6,610 nucleotides of DNA, taken from positions 1 to 6,610 of the forward strand of contig DAOTTO010000226.1 in assembly GCA_034437895.1 (NCBI GenBank), given 5' to 3'. Position 1 is the first letter of the stretch. Each line of letters begins with the position of its first letter. The notes beneath the pieces are model-generated. The model was not told the DNA's origin. It saw only the letters and a program-made list of their open reading frames with translations, and made no database searches. This stretch comes from JANRLJ01 sp034437895. GTDB taxonomy: Bacteria; Chloroflexota; Anaerolineae; Aggregatilineales; Phototrophicaceae. Shown here in pieces: positions 6,422-6,610 of the stretch. The position numbers and the translations under genes were made by a program.

Positions 6422-6427
6422 CTCCCT
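6422..6427 (-). promoter_or_regulatory. Ribosome binding site supporting a GTG start
   Basis: The minus strand reads AAGAGGGAGATTTTCATAGTG: AGGGAG lies 9 bases before the GTG at 6412. No comparable site precedes the TTG at 6451 or the ATG codons at 6439 and 6436, so the GTG is the best start. Confidence 0.7.
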
Positions 6428-6432
6428 CTTGA

Positions 6433-6448
6433 ACATCATCGATAATGT
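6433..6448. promoter_or_regulatory. 16-base near-palindrome, candidate operator
   Basis: ACATCATCGATAATGT differs from its own reverse complement at only two symmetric positions (14 of 16 bases symmetric, centred on CGAT). It lies just upstream of the Shine-Dalgarno of the imelysin-like gene, 20 to 36 bases before the GTG. The position fits a repressor site for the iron genes. It contains GATAATG, reminiscent of Fur half-sites, but the spacing does not match the classical 19-base Fur box, so the regulator is unassigned. Confidence 0.4.
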
Positions 6449-6610
6449 CAAAGGTGACTTGTTGAATCACCCTAACGTTATCCGTCCAAGATACAAGACT
6501 TTCTAGGGCGTTTCCACGCCAACGGTAAAGTAAAAACTTTCACAAAGCACCATGTCATCCTTTGTTCAAAGCAAACTAGGATGTACCACTGGTTAAGTTT
6601 CGGTTATATA
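6449..6610. other. Upstream region of the iron-uptake pair, no gene seen
   Basis: No reading frame or RNA gene is supported here. It contains several dyads: GGTGA/TCACC (6453-6471), TAACGTTA (6473-6480), GGCGT-TTCC-ACGCC (6507-6520), GTAAAGT/ACTTTCAC (6525-6543) and CTTTG-TT-CAAAG (6560-6571). A weak minus-strand promoter match lies at 6500-6529. The density of short inverted repeats suggests a control region or structured leader for the minus-strand gene, though any one could be chance. The promoter of an outward-facing gene to the right could also be here. Confidence 0.45.
6500..6529 (-). promoter_or_regulatory. Weak candidate promoter with a dyad in its spacer
   Basis: On the minus strand TTTACC (complement of 6524-6529; 4 of 6 with TTGACA) and TAGAAA (complement of 6500-6505; 4 of 6 with TATAAT) are separated by 18 bases. 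The spacer contains the perfect 5-bp dyad GGCGT-GGAA-ACGCC. It would place the start of transcription about 80 bases before the GTG, giving a leader that includes the 6433-6448 palindrome. The matches are weak and this is tentative. Confidence 0.25.

Noticed and set aside
6413..6451. Longer start (TTG 6451 or ATG 6439/6436) for the imelysin-like gene
   Set aside because: It would put extra residues before the signal peptide, and the ribosome binding site fits the GTG at 6412.
6446..6451. TTGACA on the minus strand as a -35 box
   Set aside because: It is a perfect hexamer, but 16-18 bases downstream there is only the GAGGGAG ribosome binding site and no -10-like sequence; transcription from it would start at or inside the coding region.
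6560..6571. CTTTG-TT-CAAAG inverted repeat as an operator
   Set aside because: It is short and AT-rich and could easily arise by chance; listed only as part of the upstream region.

Overview
The window most resembles a chromosomal segment from a Chloroflexota bacterium (Anaerolineae-like). This is an inference. It rests on the long Thr/Pro/Ser stalk followed by a C-terminal SH3-like domain, on helical Ala-rich exported proteins, and on intergenic G+C-rich hairpin repeats, all of which are common in that phylum. No marker gene is present to prove it. Every gene I can support lies on the minus strand, so transcription runs from the right end to the left end.

Right part (5345-6610): an upstream region of about 200 bases carries several dyads, among them a 14/16 palindrome just upstream of the Shine-Dalgarno. 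It leads into a 355-residue secreted protein related to the imelysin/EfeO family. I place its start at a GTG with a good Shine-Dalgarno and a clean signal peptide, not at the longer open frame. Downstream, after a 110-base gap filled by an inverted repeat of a 'CACCAAGA' type, lies a 783-residue FTR1-family iron permease with a large N-terminal exported domain and two REGxE iron-binding motifs. Together they look like a reduced EfeUO-type iron uptake pair: the secreted protein would bind or present iron and the permease would move it through the membrane. No EfeB peroxidase, P19 or multicopper oxidase lies inside the window.

Middle (2698-2882): 185 bases without a gene, holding a probable terminator hairpin for the permease and, by position, the promoter of the next gene.

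Left part (247-2697): an 816-residue membrane protein of unassigned function. It has a cytoplasmic coiled-coil/TPR-like body, one transmembrane helix near residue 628, a Thr-Pro stalk of about 83 residues and an outside SH3b-like domain. Its architecture suggests a link from the cytoplasm to the cell surface.

Left edge (1-246): a short gene remnant matching the start of a DUF433 (antitoxin-like) protein. It reads, about 34 codons in, into sequence linked to two G/C-rich hairpin repeats and stops, so it looks like a gene broken by repeat insertion or rearrangement.

The most interesting points are the imelysin-like protein, which lacks the motif histidine but carries a canonical EF-hand-type loop, the palindrome upstream of it, the repeat that has invaded the iron operon's intercistronic gap, and the truncated DUF433 gene. 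I do not see a complete new defence or mobile system in the window.
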